NCBI GenBank assembly: GCA_019752975.1
Contig: JAIELM010000294.1
Location: 1 to 5,782, forward strand
DNA from: Undibacterium sp.
GTDB taxonomy: Bacteria > Pseudomonadota > Gammaproteobacteria > Burkholderiales > Burkholderiaceae_D
Direction of reading: 5' to 3'
Length of the DNA: 5,782 nucleotides
A program made the translations under genes and the position numbers. Positions 1 to 5,578 of this stretch are shown piece by piece; within the stretch, counting starts at the first letter, position 1; every line of letters begins with the position of its first letter. The notes under the pieces were generated by a model that was given only the letters and a program-made list of their open reading frames with translations, did not search any database and was not told where the DNA came from.

Positions 1-217
1 GCCACGGCCTCATTTTTCCAAGTGCCCGTTTGTAATAGGAGAAAATGCAGTAAGATACTAAAACACACAAACAGCGACGAGCGAATCAAGGTCGCCCAGC
101 GTTGGTGATTTGGTACCGTGGATAATAAATCGTTCGTCATAGCGACAGTGTAATCTTTCTCGGGTATTCTTGCGAGCGTGGAGCTAAACTGAGTACGACA
201 ATTTGAGGGGAATTCTG
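1..217. other. Upstream region of phaM, no gene recognised
   Basis: I see no convincing gene here. A loose sigma70-like pair reads rightward: TTGTAA (30-35), an 18-base spacer, then GATACT (54-59). It would leave a leader of about 150 bases before phaM. An AT-rich block GATAAT (121-126) resembles a -10 box but has no well-spaced -35. A good ribosome-binding-like AGGAGA (37-42) precedes an ATG at 45 that meets a stop after one further codon (ATG CAG TAA), so it makes no useful peptide. A leftward ATG lies at 11-13, but only about 4 codons are inside the window. Confidence 0.4.
205..210 (+). promoter_or_regulatory. Ribosome binding site of phaM
   Basis: GAGGGG lies 7 bases before the ATG at 218. 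It overlaps the earlier in-frame TTG at 203, so the ATG at 218 is the better start. Confidence 0.75.
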
Positions 218-841
218 ATGCAAAATCCGTTTGAGAATTTAGCTGGTATGAGTGGTATGAACGATCCCTTAGGTTTTGTAAAAAAACTTTGGGGCGACAT
301 GCAATTGCCCGGTATGGTGACACCTACTTTGTCGGTTGATGATTTGGATAAGCAAATTAAAGATTTGAAAACAGTGGAAACTTGGTTGAATGTAAACATG
401 AATATGCTGCGCGGTAGCATACAGGCTTTAGAAGTGCAAAGAGCCACCATCGCGGCGCTTAAAACTATGGGTGAAAGCTTTGCTCAAGCCAGCATGCCAA
501 AGCCGGCTAATACGGCCAGTACAGCCAGTACAGCTCAAGCACCCAAGCCATCTCACGCTACTGATACGGCTAGCCCTGAGCCAGAGTCAACAATTGAGGA
601 GCAAAGCGCATCGCCTAACCCCGCGGCGTGGTGGACGCTATTGCAAGATCAATTTAAACAGGCCTTAGGGAGCGCGATGGCCGAGCCGATTAAGGTAAAG
701 CCAGAAGCAGAGAGCAAGCCAGCTAAGGCGGCTGCTAGACCGGTACCAAAAACTAAGCCAGCAGCTAAGCCAGTCGCCAAGTCAGTAGTCAAAAAAACCG
801 CGACTGGCCCGACTAAAGCCGCTAGCCGAAAAGCGCTGTAG
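218..841 (+). CDS. phaM: PhaM-like polyhydroxyalkanoate granule regulatory protein
   Basis: A 207-residue protein of the PhaM type found in Burkholderiales. In Ralstonia eutropha PhaM binds and activates PHB synthase PhaC1, sits on storage granules, and binds DNA, so linking granules to the nucleoid. Seen here: a conserved N-terminal part (residues 15-85) with DPLGFVKKLWG, LPGMVTPTLSVDDLDK and WLNVNMNMLRGSIQALEVQR, the last likely a long helix. An Ala/Thr/Pro/Ser-rich linker (about 92-135) follows, then a short conserved helix with AAWWTLLQDQFKQAL (136-150). The tail (about 160-207) is rich in Lys, Pro and Ala with KPAK and AAKP motifs, resembling histone H1 and fitting DNA binding. I chose the ATG over the TTG five codons earlier because of the ribosome binding site. 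The gene stands alone and converges with gpx. The family call rests on recalled motifs; activity on PhaC is inferred. Confidence 0.85.
   Translation: MQNPFENLAGMSGMNDPLGFVKKLWGDMQLPGMVTPTLSVDDLDKQIKDLKTVETWLNVNMNMLRGSIQALEVQRATIAALKTMGESFAQASMPKPANTASTASTAQAPKPSHATDTASPEPESTIEEQSASPNPAAWWTLLQDQFKQALGSAMAEPIKVKPEAESKPAKAAARPVPKTKPAAKPVAKSVVKKTATGPTKAASRKAL
515..532 (+). repeat. Two tandem copies of a 9-bp unit inside phaM
   Basis: GCCAGTACA occurs twice head to tail in the low-complexity linker, encoding a doubled Ala-Ser-Thr stretch. Being a multiple of three, gain or loss of a copy would keep the reading frame and only change linker length. Confidence 0.6.
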
Positions 842-846
842 CGCTT
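831..846. terminator. Hairpin across the phaM and gpx stop codons
   Basis: AAGCGC (831-836) and GCGCTT (841-846) form a 6-bp stem with a TGTA loop. It covers the phaM stop (839-841) and touches the gpx stop (845-847). No real U-tract follows on the plus strand, and only a short TTTT-like run follows on the minus strand, so it is a weak candidate for a shared bidirectional terminator. No other terminator is visible for either gene. Confidence 0.4.
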
Positions 847-1405
847 AATTGCTCAGTGCTTTTTCTATCTCAGTCACCAAGTCCTTGTCTTCGGGTGTGG
901 TGACGCTGCCGTAAGCTTTAAGGACTTTACCCTTGCGATCGATGAGGTACTTGTAAAAGTTCCATTTTGGGGTAGTCCCCGTGGCCTTGATGAGTTGTGC
1001 GTAGAAGGGACTGACATCATCGCCTTTGACCGATGTCTTGGCGAACATGGGGAATTTTACTCCATAGGTGTTATAGCAAAAATCGGCAATTTCTTTGCTT
1101 GTGCCAGGTTCTTGTTGACCAAATTGGTTAGAGGGAAAGCCGAGCACGACCAGGCCGCGCTCTTGGTATTTGGCATAGAGCGCTTCTAGTCCTTGATATT
1201 GCTTGGTAAAGCCACAGAAGCTGGCGGTATTAACCACTAAAGCAACTTTGCCCTGATATTGGCACAAGTTCTGTGGTGTATCGTCTTGTAGGCGATTGAC
1301 CGTGTGTTTTAGGATTTCAGGGCATGCAGCGGTTTGTGCGCTGGCCTTGTTGGTGATGGCAAATGACCCCATCAATAGGCTAGCAAAAAGTAGGGCTTTA
1401 ATCAT
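845..1405 (-). CDS. Secreted glutathione peroxidase-family protein
   Basis: A 186-residue thioredoxin-fold peroxidase that reduces hydrogen peroxide or organic peroxides using thiols. An N-terminal signal peptide (Lys3, hydrophobic core 4-17, likely cut after ASA at 21-23) points to the periplasm. Family motifs: VVNTASFCGFT with the peroxidatic Cys64, GFPSNQFG with Gln94, and KWNFYKYLID with Trp148 and Asn149, giving the expected Cys-Gln-Trp-Asn site. Cys110 in ADFCYNTYG sits where thioredoxin-dependent bacterial members such as E. coli BtuE carry their resolving Cys, so thioredoxin-like donors may be more likely than glutathione. Two further Cys, 28 and 48, precede the active site and could form a structural disulfide in the periplasm (inference). 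The start has an excellent ribosome binding site. It converges with phaM and diverges from rfaE2, and appears monocistronic. Family assignment is firm; the electron donor is not known. Confidence 0.93.
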   Translation of the reverse strand: MIKALLFASLLMGSFAITNKASAQTAACPEILKHTVNRLQDDTPQNLCQYQGKVALVVNTASFCGFTKQYQGLEALYAKYQERGLVVLGFPSNQFGQQEPGTSKEIADFCYNTYGVKFPMFAKTSVKGDDVSPFYAQLIKATGTTPKWNFYKYLIDRKGKVLKAYGSVTTPEDKDLVTEIEKALSN

Positions 1406-1413
1406 GATAATCG

Positions 1414-1419
1414 CTCCTT
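1414..1419 (-). promoter_or_regulatory. Ribosome binding site of the glutathione peroxidase gene
   Basis: On the minus strand AAGGAG lies 8 bases before the ATG at 1405. This near-perfect Shine-Dalgarno sequence fixes the start and so the signal peptide. Confidence 0.85.
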
Positions 1420-1446
1420 AAGGAAGAGAGTCATCTTAACCTAAAT

Positions 1447-1475
1447 TTGCGCAAACGTGCGACACGCGTTACAGT
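1447..1475 (+). promoter_or_regulatory. Candidate sigma70 promoter of rfaE2
   Basis: TTGCGC (1447-1452), a 17-base spacer and TACAGT (1470-1475) match the consensus moderately. Transcription would begin near 1482, leaving a leader of about 22 bases before the ATG at 1504. The -35 lies inside the 10-bp palindrome TTTGCGCAAA (1446-1455), so a protein bound there could block it. Confidence 0.4.
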
Positions 1476-1503
1476 GTGCGCGTTTAGAACTCGACCAAAT
1501 ACC

Positions 1504-1983
1504 ATGACCCACTTTGAAGATAAAATTTGCGATTCAGCCAAGCTCCAAATCAGGCTAGCACAATTACCGCGTCCTATCGTTTTTACCAACGGCGTATTTG
1601 ATCTTTTGCATCGTGGTCATGTGACTTATTTGGCTCAGGCGAGAGCGATGGGCGCGAGCTTGGTGGTGGCGGTGAATACGGATGCCTCGGTCAGGCGTTT
1701 AGGCAAAGGCGCGGATCGCCCTATCAACCTGTGTGAAGACAGGATGGCGGTATTGGCGGCGCTCGCTTCGGTCGATATGGTAATCGCGTTTGAGCAAGAT
1801 ACCGCCTTAGAAGCGGTCAGCTTGGTGCATCCTGATTATTATGTCAAAGGCGGCGATTACGATATGTCGGCGATACCTGAGGGACAGGCGGTTATCGCCT
1901 ATGGCGGCAAAGTTGCGGCAATTCATTTTGAACACGATAGATCCACTACTAAAACCGTTGCTAAATTGCGTGCTCAGGAATAA
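1504..1983 (+). CDS. rfaE2: D-glycero-beta-D-manno-heptose 1-phosphate adenylyltransferase
   Basis: A 159-residue cytoplasmic nucleotidyltransferase that joins AMP from ATP to heptose 1-phosphate, giving ADP-heptose for the lipopolysaccharide inner core. It corresponds to the C-terminal half of E. coli HldE; in betaproteobacteria the two halves are usually separate genes, and the kinase half is not in this window. Seen: the cytidylyltransferase-like N-terminal motif FTNGVFDLLHRGHVTYL with the HxGH nucleotide-binding signature at residues 36-39, VVAVNTDASVRRLGKG (54-69), VKGGDY (114-119), and the conserved FEHDRSTTK near the end (142-150). The start is ATG 1504, since the protein then begins just before the conserved region at the usual length of about 160. 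In-frame TTG 1447 and GTG 1474 would add an unconserved Arg-rich extension. None of the three has a good ribosome binding site. The lipoprotein gene follows after 81 bp on the same strand and may be cotranscribed. Confidence 0.93.
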   Translation: MTHFEDKICDSAKLQIRLAQLPRPIVFTNGVFDLLHRGHVTYLAQARAMGASLVVAVNTDASVRRLGKGADRPINLCEDRMAVLAALASVDMVIAFEQDTALEAVSLVHPDYYVKGGDYDMSAIPEGQAVIAYGGKVAAIHFEHDRSTTKTVAKLRAQE

Positions 1984-2052
1984 CTTGGTACAAGCCATAC
2001 AAAGCGTGCGCGCTTGGCGTAGCTTCTGATGATCAAAATTTTTATATATTTT

Positions 2053-2057
2053 AAGGG
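2053..2057 (+). promoter_or_regulatory. Ribosome binding site of the small lipoprotein gene
   Basis: AAGGG lies 7 bases before ATG 2065 but only 1 base before ATG 2059, and it is downstream of ATG 2029. This favours 2065 as the start. Confidence 0.6.
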
Positions 2058-2064
2058 AATGAAG

Positions 2065-2346
2065 ATGAGTAAATTTTACACCTTAGCATTGCTCACACTG
2101 CTCGGCGCCTGTAGCGGAAATACACCGCCTCCTAAGGAGGAGCTACCCTTGGCAGCCCCGTCAGCAAGTAGCAAAGCGTCGACCGTGGATACTTCTAAAC
2201 CCGAGGCCAGTACCGAAGCACCTGCTACACTTAAAATTGCGGAAGACCAACGTAAGCAATTAGAACTGGCCAAGCAAGTAGAGGGTAAAATGCAAGAGAA
2301 CGCCGAAGCGCAGAAAAAAGCACTTGAGGCGGCAACGGGTAAATAG
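2065..2346 (+). CDS. Small predicted lipoprotein, function unknown
   Basis: I do not recognise a family. The 93-residue product begins with a short lipoprotein signal peptide: Lys3, a hydrophobic stretch (residues 5-15), and a lipobox LLGAC with the acylated Cys at 16. Ser at +2 favours sorting to the outer membrane by the Lol rule known from E. coli. Next comes a low-complexity Pro/Ala/Ser/Thr linker (about 18-55) with no expected fold. The C-terminal 35 residues are highly charged (Lys, Glu, Gln) with hydrophobics at 3-4 spacing (66, 69, 72, 76, 80, 87, 90), suggesting one amphipathic helix or coiled coil. Together this suggests a tethered periplasmic helix. The frame stays open upstream to ATG 2029 and ATG 2059, but those starts would add a charged extension before the signal peptide. 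It lies 81 bp after rfaE2. The lipoprotein call is fairly firm; any role is unknown. Confidence 0.75.
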   Translation: MSKFYTLALLTLLGACSGNTPPPKEELPLAAPSASSKASTVDTSKPEASTEAPATLKIAEDQRKQLELAKQVEGKMQENAEAQKKALEAATGK

Positions 2347-2465
2347 TCAGGGGATTTCCCGTTTCTAACTCCAGGCTACATTGCCGAGTCAGCTCCTTGG
2401 GATTTTTATAAGTGGTAGAACAAGCGGTAAATGCAGGTGCAATCTGTGCCGTTCGGTTTCAAGAA
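2347..2465. other. Intergenic stretch between convergent genes, nothing recognised
   Basis: Apart from a very small GGG-ATTT-CCC hairpin just after the lipoprotein stop (2351-2360), I see no gene, repeat or clear regulatory site here. Confidence 0.5.
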
Positions 2466-2491
2466 AGTGGGGTGATCTCAACCACCCCACT
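2466..2491 (-). terminator. Terminator hairpin downstream of fahA
   Basis: AGTGGGGTG (2466-2474) and CACCCCACT (2483-2491) form a perfect 9-bp GC-rich stem with an 8-base loop. On the minus strand the stem is followed by TTTCTT (through the stem end), so it best serves the leftward fahA transcript, 43 bp past its stop. It has no U-tract on the plus strand but could still hinder read-through from the lipoprotein gene. Confidence 0.75.
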
Positions 2492-2534
2492 CAGGTGCTG
2501 TAACAAATTCTCAGCGTCTGCAATACCTCAGTAG

Positions 2535-3860
2535 TTAAAGCATGCGTGCAGGTAATAAACGACCCTCTACTGCACCGAAACCCACTCGCGCCGCGCCCGC
2601 TTTTTGCGCCCAACCGCGCATCACGATCGTGTCGCCATCTTCGATAAAAATACGTTGTTCACCATTGCTCAGCAATAGGGGTTTTTTACCACCTTCGGTT
2701 AACTCTAAAAGCGAACCAGCTTCTTCCGGCAAAGGTCCCGATTGCGTGCCCGAGCCTAGGAAATCTCCTGCGCGTAGATTGCAACCATTGACCGTATGAT
2801 GGGTCACTAATTGCGAAACCGTCCAATACGAATGGCTGAAATTCGAGAGGGACAGACGTTCAGCTGGGGTACCTGCTTGGCGCATTTTTTCGGTTTGAAT
2901 TAAGACTTCAATCTCGATATCAAATGCGCCGGTGCTGCGCAAATCTTCCGCTTCTAAATAAGGCAAAGGTTGTGGATCGGCAGCGTCGCGGTTCCATGCT
3001 TTACGATAGGGTGCCAAGGCTTCAAGCGTGATCACCCACGGTGAGATGGTTGAGGCAAAATTTTTCGCTAAGAAAGGCCCTAAAGGTTGGTACTCCCAAG
3101 CTTGAACATCGCGTGCCGACCAGTCATTTAATAAACATAAACCAAACACATGTTGCTCAGCTTGTTTGATGTCTATCGTCTCGCCTAGCGCATTACCTTG
3201 ACCGACAAAGATACCAATCTCAGCTTCATAGTCCATCCGTTTGGCTGGGCCAAACTGAGGGCTAGTTGCGGTTGGTGGCATCGTTTGTCCGATAGGGCGA
3301 CGAAACTCTTGACCAGATACCCCGATAGACGAAGAGCGACCGTGATAACCAATCGGTACCCATTTGTAGTTAGGTAAAAGTGGATTATCTGGGCGGAATA
3401 ATTTACCTACTGCAGTAGCATGATGTACCGAGGTGTAGAAGTCGGTGTAATCGCCGATATTGGCTGGTAGTGCATATTCCGCGTCGGCTTGTGGAATCAA
3501 AGTGCCCACCAGTTGTCCTTGCGCCGTGGCACCTTCACGCAGCGCTTTGGAGAGGGCTAAACGCAATTGTGAAGATACCGTATTACCCAAGTCCATCAGG
3601 GCATTCAAACTGCTGGCGGTCAACGCATGGCTCACGGCTGCGTTGGTGATGTCGGTGAAAATTCCCGCTTGTTTTACGATAGTCAGATCAACGATTTGAT
3701 CACCAATTGCCACCCCAATGCGAAAAGCTTCATTGCTACCAGCGCGACGAAATACCGCGAAGGGTAAATTTTGAATAGGGAAATCGGTCTCACCAGTATT
3801 GGCTGAGACGACCCAGCTTTTTAAGTCTGGATTATGGGTTTCATTGAGTTGCATGCTCAT
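2535..3860 (-). CDS. fahA: Fumarylacetoacetase
   Basis: A 441-residue cytoplasmic enzyme that hydrolyses 4-fumarylacetoacetate to fumarate and acetoacetate, the last step of tyrosine and homogentisate breakdown. It has the small N-terminal domain (to about residue 125) and the C-terminal FAH catalytic domain. By alignment in mind with mouse FAH, the key residues are present: metal ligands Asp140, Glu212, Glu214 and Asp246; catalytic His147 in DFYTSVHHAT; substrate-contacting Tyr142, Arg156, Tyr172, Gln253; and Lys266 in AKNFAS. Signature stretches include GYHGRSSSIGVSG, DYEAEIGIFVG and LLNDWSARDVQAWEYQPLGPF. Length is normal for bacterial members (about 420-440). Start ATG 3858-3860 has only a weak AAGAAAG-like binding site; Met3 is an alternative two codons later. 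It follows hmgA on the same strand after 226 bp containing a terminator-like hairpin, so its expression may be partly uncoupled from hmgA. No broken or missing parts. Confidence 0.97.
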   Translation of the reverse strand: MSMQLNETHNPDLKSWVVSANTGETDFPIQNLPFAVFRRAGSNEAFRIGVAIGDQIVDLTIVKQAGIFTDITNAAVSHALTASSLNALMDLGNTVSSQLRLALSKALREGATAQGQLVGTLIPQADAEYALPANIGDYTDFYTSVHHATAVGKLFRPDNPLLPNYKWVPIGYHGRSSSIGVSGQEFRRPIGQTMPPTATSPQFGPAKRMDYEAEIGIFVGQGNALGETIDIKQAEQHVFGLCLLNDWSARDVQAWEYQPLGPFLAKNFASTISPWVITLEALAPYRKAWNRDAADPQPLPYLEAEDLRSTGAFDIEIEVLIQTEKMRQAGTPAERLSLSNFSHSYWTVSQLVTHHTVNGCNLRAGDFLGSGTQSGPLPEEAGSLLELTEGGKKPLLLSNGEQRIFIEDGDTIVMRGWAQKAGAARVGFGAVEGRLLPARML

Positions 3861-3885
3861 GGAATACTTTCTTGATTAAAATGGA

Positions 3886-3915
3886 AAAAGCCAAACGCCT
3901 ATGCGTTTAGCTTTT
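3886..3915 (-). terminator. Terminator-like hairpin between hmgA and fahA
   Basis: Arms 3886-3898 and 3903-3915 pair over 13 positions with a 4-base loop. As minus-strand RNA the stem is fully paired, the single odd pair being G-U; as plus-strand RNA that pair becomes an A-C mismatch. So the structure fits leftward transcripts best. It has an A-rich 5' arm and a 3' arm ending GGCUUUUU, as in intrinsic terminators. It ends 24-25 bases before the fahA start codon, leaving no room for a separate promoter beyond it, so it could act as an attenuator or partial terminator for fahA. Confidence 0.65.
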
Positions 3916-3953
3916 AAGTCCCCAATTGACATTGAGAAGAAGCTTAGTGGGAT

Positions 3954-4034
3954 TTAACCGAGATTTTCCATTAGGCGCACCTTTGGCGCTTTTGGAGTGC
4001 TGACGGCGATTTTGCGGTCATCATCTCAAATCCT
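3954..4034 (-). other. Possible short leader ORFs in the hmgA-fahA gap
   Basis: A ribosome binding site AGGA (4031-4034, minus strand) sits 6 bases before ATG ATG (4024-4019). This opens a 17-codon frame, MMTAKSPSALQKRQRCA, ending in TAA at 3971-3973. The stop overlaps a second ATG (3969-3971) that opens a 5-codon frame, MENLG, ending at 3954. Such stop-start overlap is typical of coupled translation, but frames this short arise by chance. Neither peptide is rich in Tyr or Phe, so a classical amino-acid attenuator is not supported. Confidence 0.2.
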
Positions 4035-4086
4035 AACGGGAAATCTCAGTTTAACAGACATTCTATATGCAAACGCCGGGCTTCAT

Positions 4087-5412
4087 CTAGGGTTTGCTAG
4101 GATTAAAATTCTTTTTAATCCCTTGCCAACATTGATAATAATCTTTTTGTAGCAAAGGAGATGCCATCGCAGTACGACTAGGCTTAAATATCGTATTGGT
4201 TTCTATCATAAAAGCCATCGTATTATCCACCTTATGTGGTTGGCTAGTGTCGGATGTGCTGGCTTTTTCAAATGTAGGTGCATCTGGGCCGTGACCACTC
4301 ATGGTGTTGTGCAAGCTCGCACCTCCAGGACGGAAACCGCCTGATTTTGCATCGTATTGGCCATGGATTAAGCCCATAAATTCGCTAGCGATATTGCGAT
4401 GAAACCAAGGTGGGCGGAAAGTATTTTCAGCGGCTAACCAACGAGGTGGGAAGATCACAAAATCGATGGTGTCAACACCAGGCGTATTGCTCGGCGATTG
4501 CAAGACCAAAAAGATAGAAGGATCAGGGTGGTCGTAACTGATGGAACCGATGGTGTTGAAGTGACGTAAATCGTATTTGTAGGGCGCCATATTACCGTGC
4601 CAAGCCACCACATCTAAAGGCGAATGGCCGATTTTAGCGCACCATAAATTGCCACTAAATTTGCCGATGAGACTAAAGTCGCCTTCTCTATCTTCATACC
4701 ATGCACAGGGGGTTAAAAAATCGCGTGGATTGGCTAGACCGTTGGAACCTATCACACCTAAATCTGGCAGTTTTAAAGTCGCGCCAAAATTTTCGCACAA
4801 ATAACCGCGTGCTTCTCCATCGGGCAAAGTGACTTGAAAGCGTATTCCACGTGGGATTACCGCAACCTCTTGCGGTTCGATATCAATCAGGCCAAGCTCG
4901 GTTTTAATATGTAAGCGACCTTGCTGCGGAATGATCAGTAATTCGGCATCGGCATTATAGAAAAATTGATCCACCATATCGCAATTGGCGGCATACATAT
5001 GCACTGCGCAACCTGTTTGCGCATCAGCAGAACCATTGCCCACCATGGTGGTCCAGCCGGCAATAAAATGGGTGGGTGTGGAAGCAGCAGGTAAAGGCAG
5101 CGGATCCCAACGTAATTGATTCGGTGAACTTGGCATGGCGCTAAAATCATTCGTCATATTGCCATTGTCTATTTGCACGAAAGGCTGGTGCATCGCGGCG
5201 GGACGAATACGATACATCCAGGTGCGGCGATTAGCATGACGCGGTGCGGTGAACGCTGTGCCAGAAATTTGTTCTGCATATAAGCCGTAGGCGCACTGCT
5301 GCGGTGAATTCTGATTTTTGGGCAAGGCATCAGCTAATGCCTCAGTGGCGAACTCATTGGCGAGGCCGCTCATGTATCGTGCGCTGCTATCGTGTTGGGT
5401 TGTGGTGTTCAT
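4087..5412 (-). CDS. hmgA: Homogentisate 1,2-dioxygenase
   Basis: A 441-residue cytoplasmic Fe(II) dioxygenase that opens the ring of homogentisate with O2 to give 4-maleylacetoacetate, in tyrosine and phenylalanine catabolism. Loss of this enzyme in other bacteria leads to brown pyomelanin. Seen: N-terminal [13 protein letters not shown] (14-26), the beta-sandwich region with [15 protein letters not shown] (57-71), and the C-terminal cupin-like domain with [53 protein letters not shown]. The iron ligands by comparison with the human enzyme are His338, Glu344 and His374, and the catalytic base is His295 in YDHPDPSIF. All are present, and length matches the family (about 430-445). Start ATG 5410-5412 has AGGA 10 bases upstream. 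It is divergent from a LysR-type regulator and upstream of fahA on the same strand, consistent with an inducible catabolic unit. Maleylacetoacetate isomerase is not encoded here. Confidence 0.98.
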   Translation of the reverse strand: MNTTTQHDSSARYMSGLANEFATEALADALPKNQNSPQQCAYGLYAEQISGTAFTAPRHANRRTWMYRIRPAAMHQPFVQIDNGNMTNDFSAMPSSPNQLRWDPLPLPAASTPTHFIAGWTTMVGNGSADAQTGCAVHMYAANCDMVDQFFYNADAELLIIPQQGRLHIKTELGLIDIEPQEVAVIPRGIRFQVTLPDGEARGYLCENFGATLKLPDLGVIGSNGLANPRDFLTPCAWYEDREGDFSLIGKFSGNLWCAKIGHSPLDVVAWHGNMAPYKYDLRHFNTIGSISYDHPDPSIFLVLQSPSNTPGVDTIDFVIFPPRWLAAENTFRPPWFHRNIASEFMGLIHGQYDAKSGGFRPGGASLHNTMSGHGPDAPTFEKASTSDTSQPHKVDNTMAFMIETNTIFKPSRTAMASPLLQKDYYQCWQGIKKNFNPSKP

Positions 5413-5491
5413 TCTGTGTCAGTCCTACTGATAAGTTGGTGTGCCAAAATGTGTTGAAATGAGTCAAAACGCCCTGATTTTTTTGCCGTCT

Positions 5492-5514
5492 TTCCCGCAT
5501 GATTTTAGCGGGAA
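5492..5514. repeat. Inverted repeat in the hmgA leader
   Basis: TTCCCGC (5492-5498) and GCGGGAA (5508-5514) are perfect inverted copies around a 9-base AT-rich spacer. No U-tract follows in either direction, so a simple intrinsic terminator is unlikely. It lies about 80 bases before the hmgA start, inside the leader if the promoter at 5579-5608 is used; it could be an RNA hairpin or a protein site. Confidence 0.55.
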
Positions 5515-5578
5515 TTCAGCGACTTTTGTTCAGTAACGGACGCCACTGGATGTCAGATTAAAGCCAAGTGAATGACAT

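Noticed and set aside
1..13. Leftward gene starting at the ATG on the minus strand at 11-13
   Set aside because: Only about four codons lie in the window and there is no clear ribosome binding site; it cannot be supported.
37..53. AGGAGA followed by ATG at 45
   Set aside because: The frame is ATG CAG TAA, so no meaningful peptide is encoded.
203..217. In-frame TTG start five codons upstream of the chosen phaM start
   Set aside because: The ribosome binding site GAGGGG at 205-210 overlaps this start and is well placed for ATG 218; the family starts near MQNPF.
471..668. Second open frame inside phaM
   Set aside because: An overlapping frame in a low-complexity region of phaM; no recognisable product and no ribosome binding site.
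1447..1503. Upstream extension of rfaE2 to TTG 1447 or GTG 1474
   Set aside because: It would add an Arg-rich segment not typical of the family, lacks a ribosome binding site, and overlaps the likely promoter.
2002..2015. AAGCG-TGCG-CGCTT hairpin after rfaE2 as terminator
   Set aside because: A 5-bp stem without a following U-tract is too weak to call.
2043..2050. TATATATT as a -10 box for the lipoprotein gene
   Set aside because: Transcription would start at or inside the ribosome binding site and no -35 is well spaced; it may just be an AT-rich translation start region.
2029..2064. Extension of the lipoprotein to ATG 2029 or ATG 2059
   Set aside because: The ribosome binding site at 2053-2057 lies after 2029 and too close to 2059, and the extension would put charged residues ahead of an already complete signal peptide.
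2350..2360. GGGG-ATTT-CCC as terminator of the lipoprotein gene
   Set aside because: The stem is only 3 bp with no proper U-tract.
2542..2799. Open frame on the plus strand antisense to fahA
   Set aside because: It lies wholly within fahA on the other strand, has no ribosome binding site or recognisable product, and is a shadow of the real coding frame.
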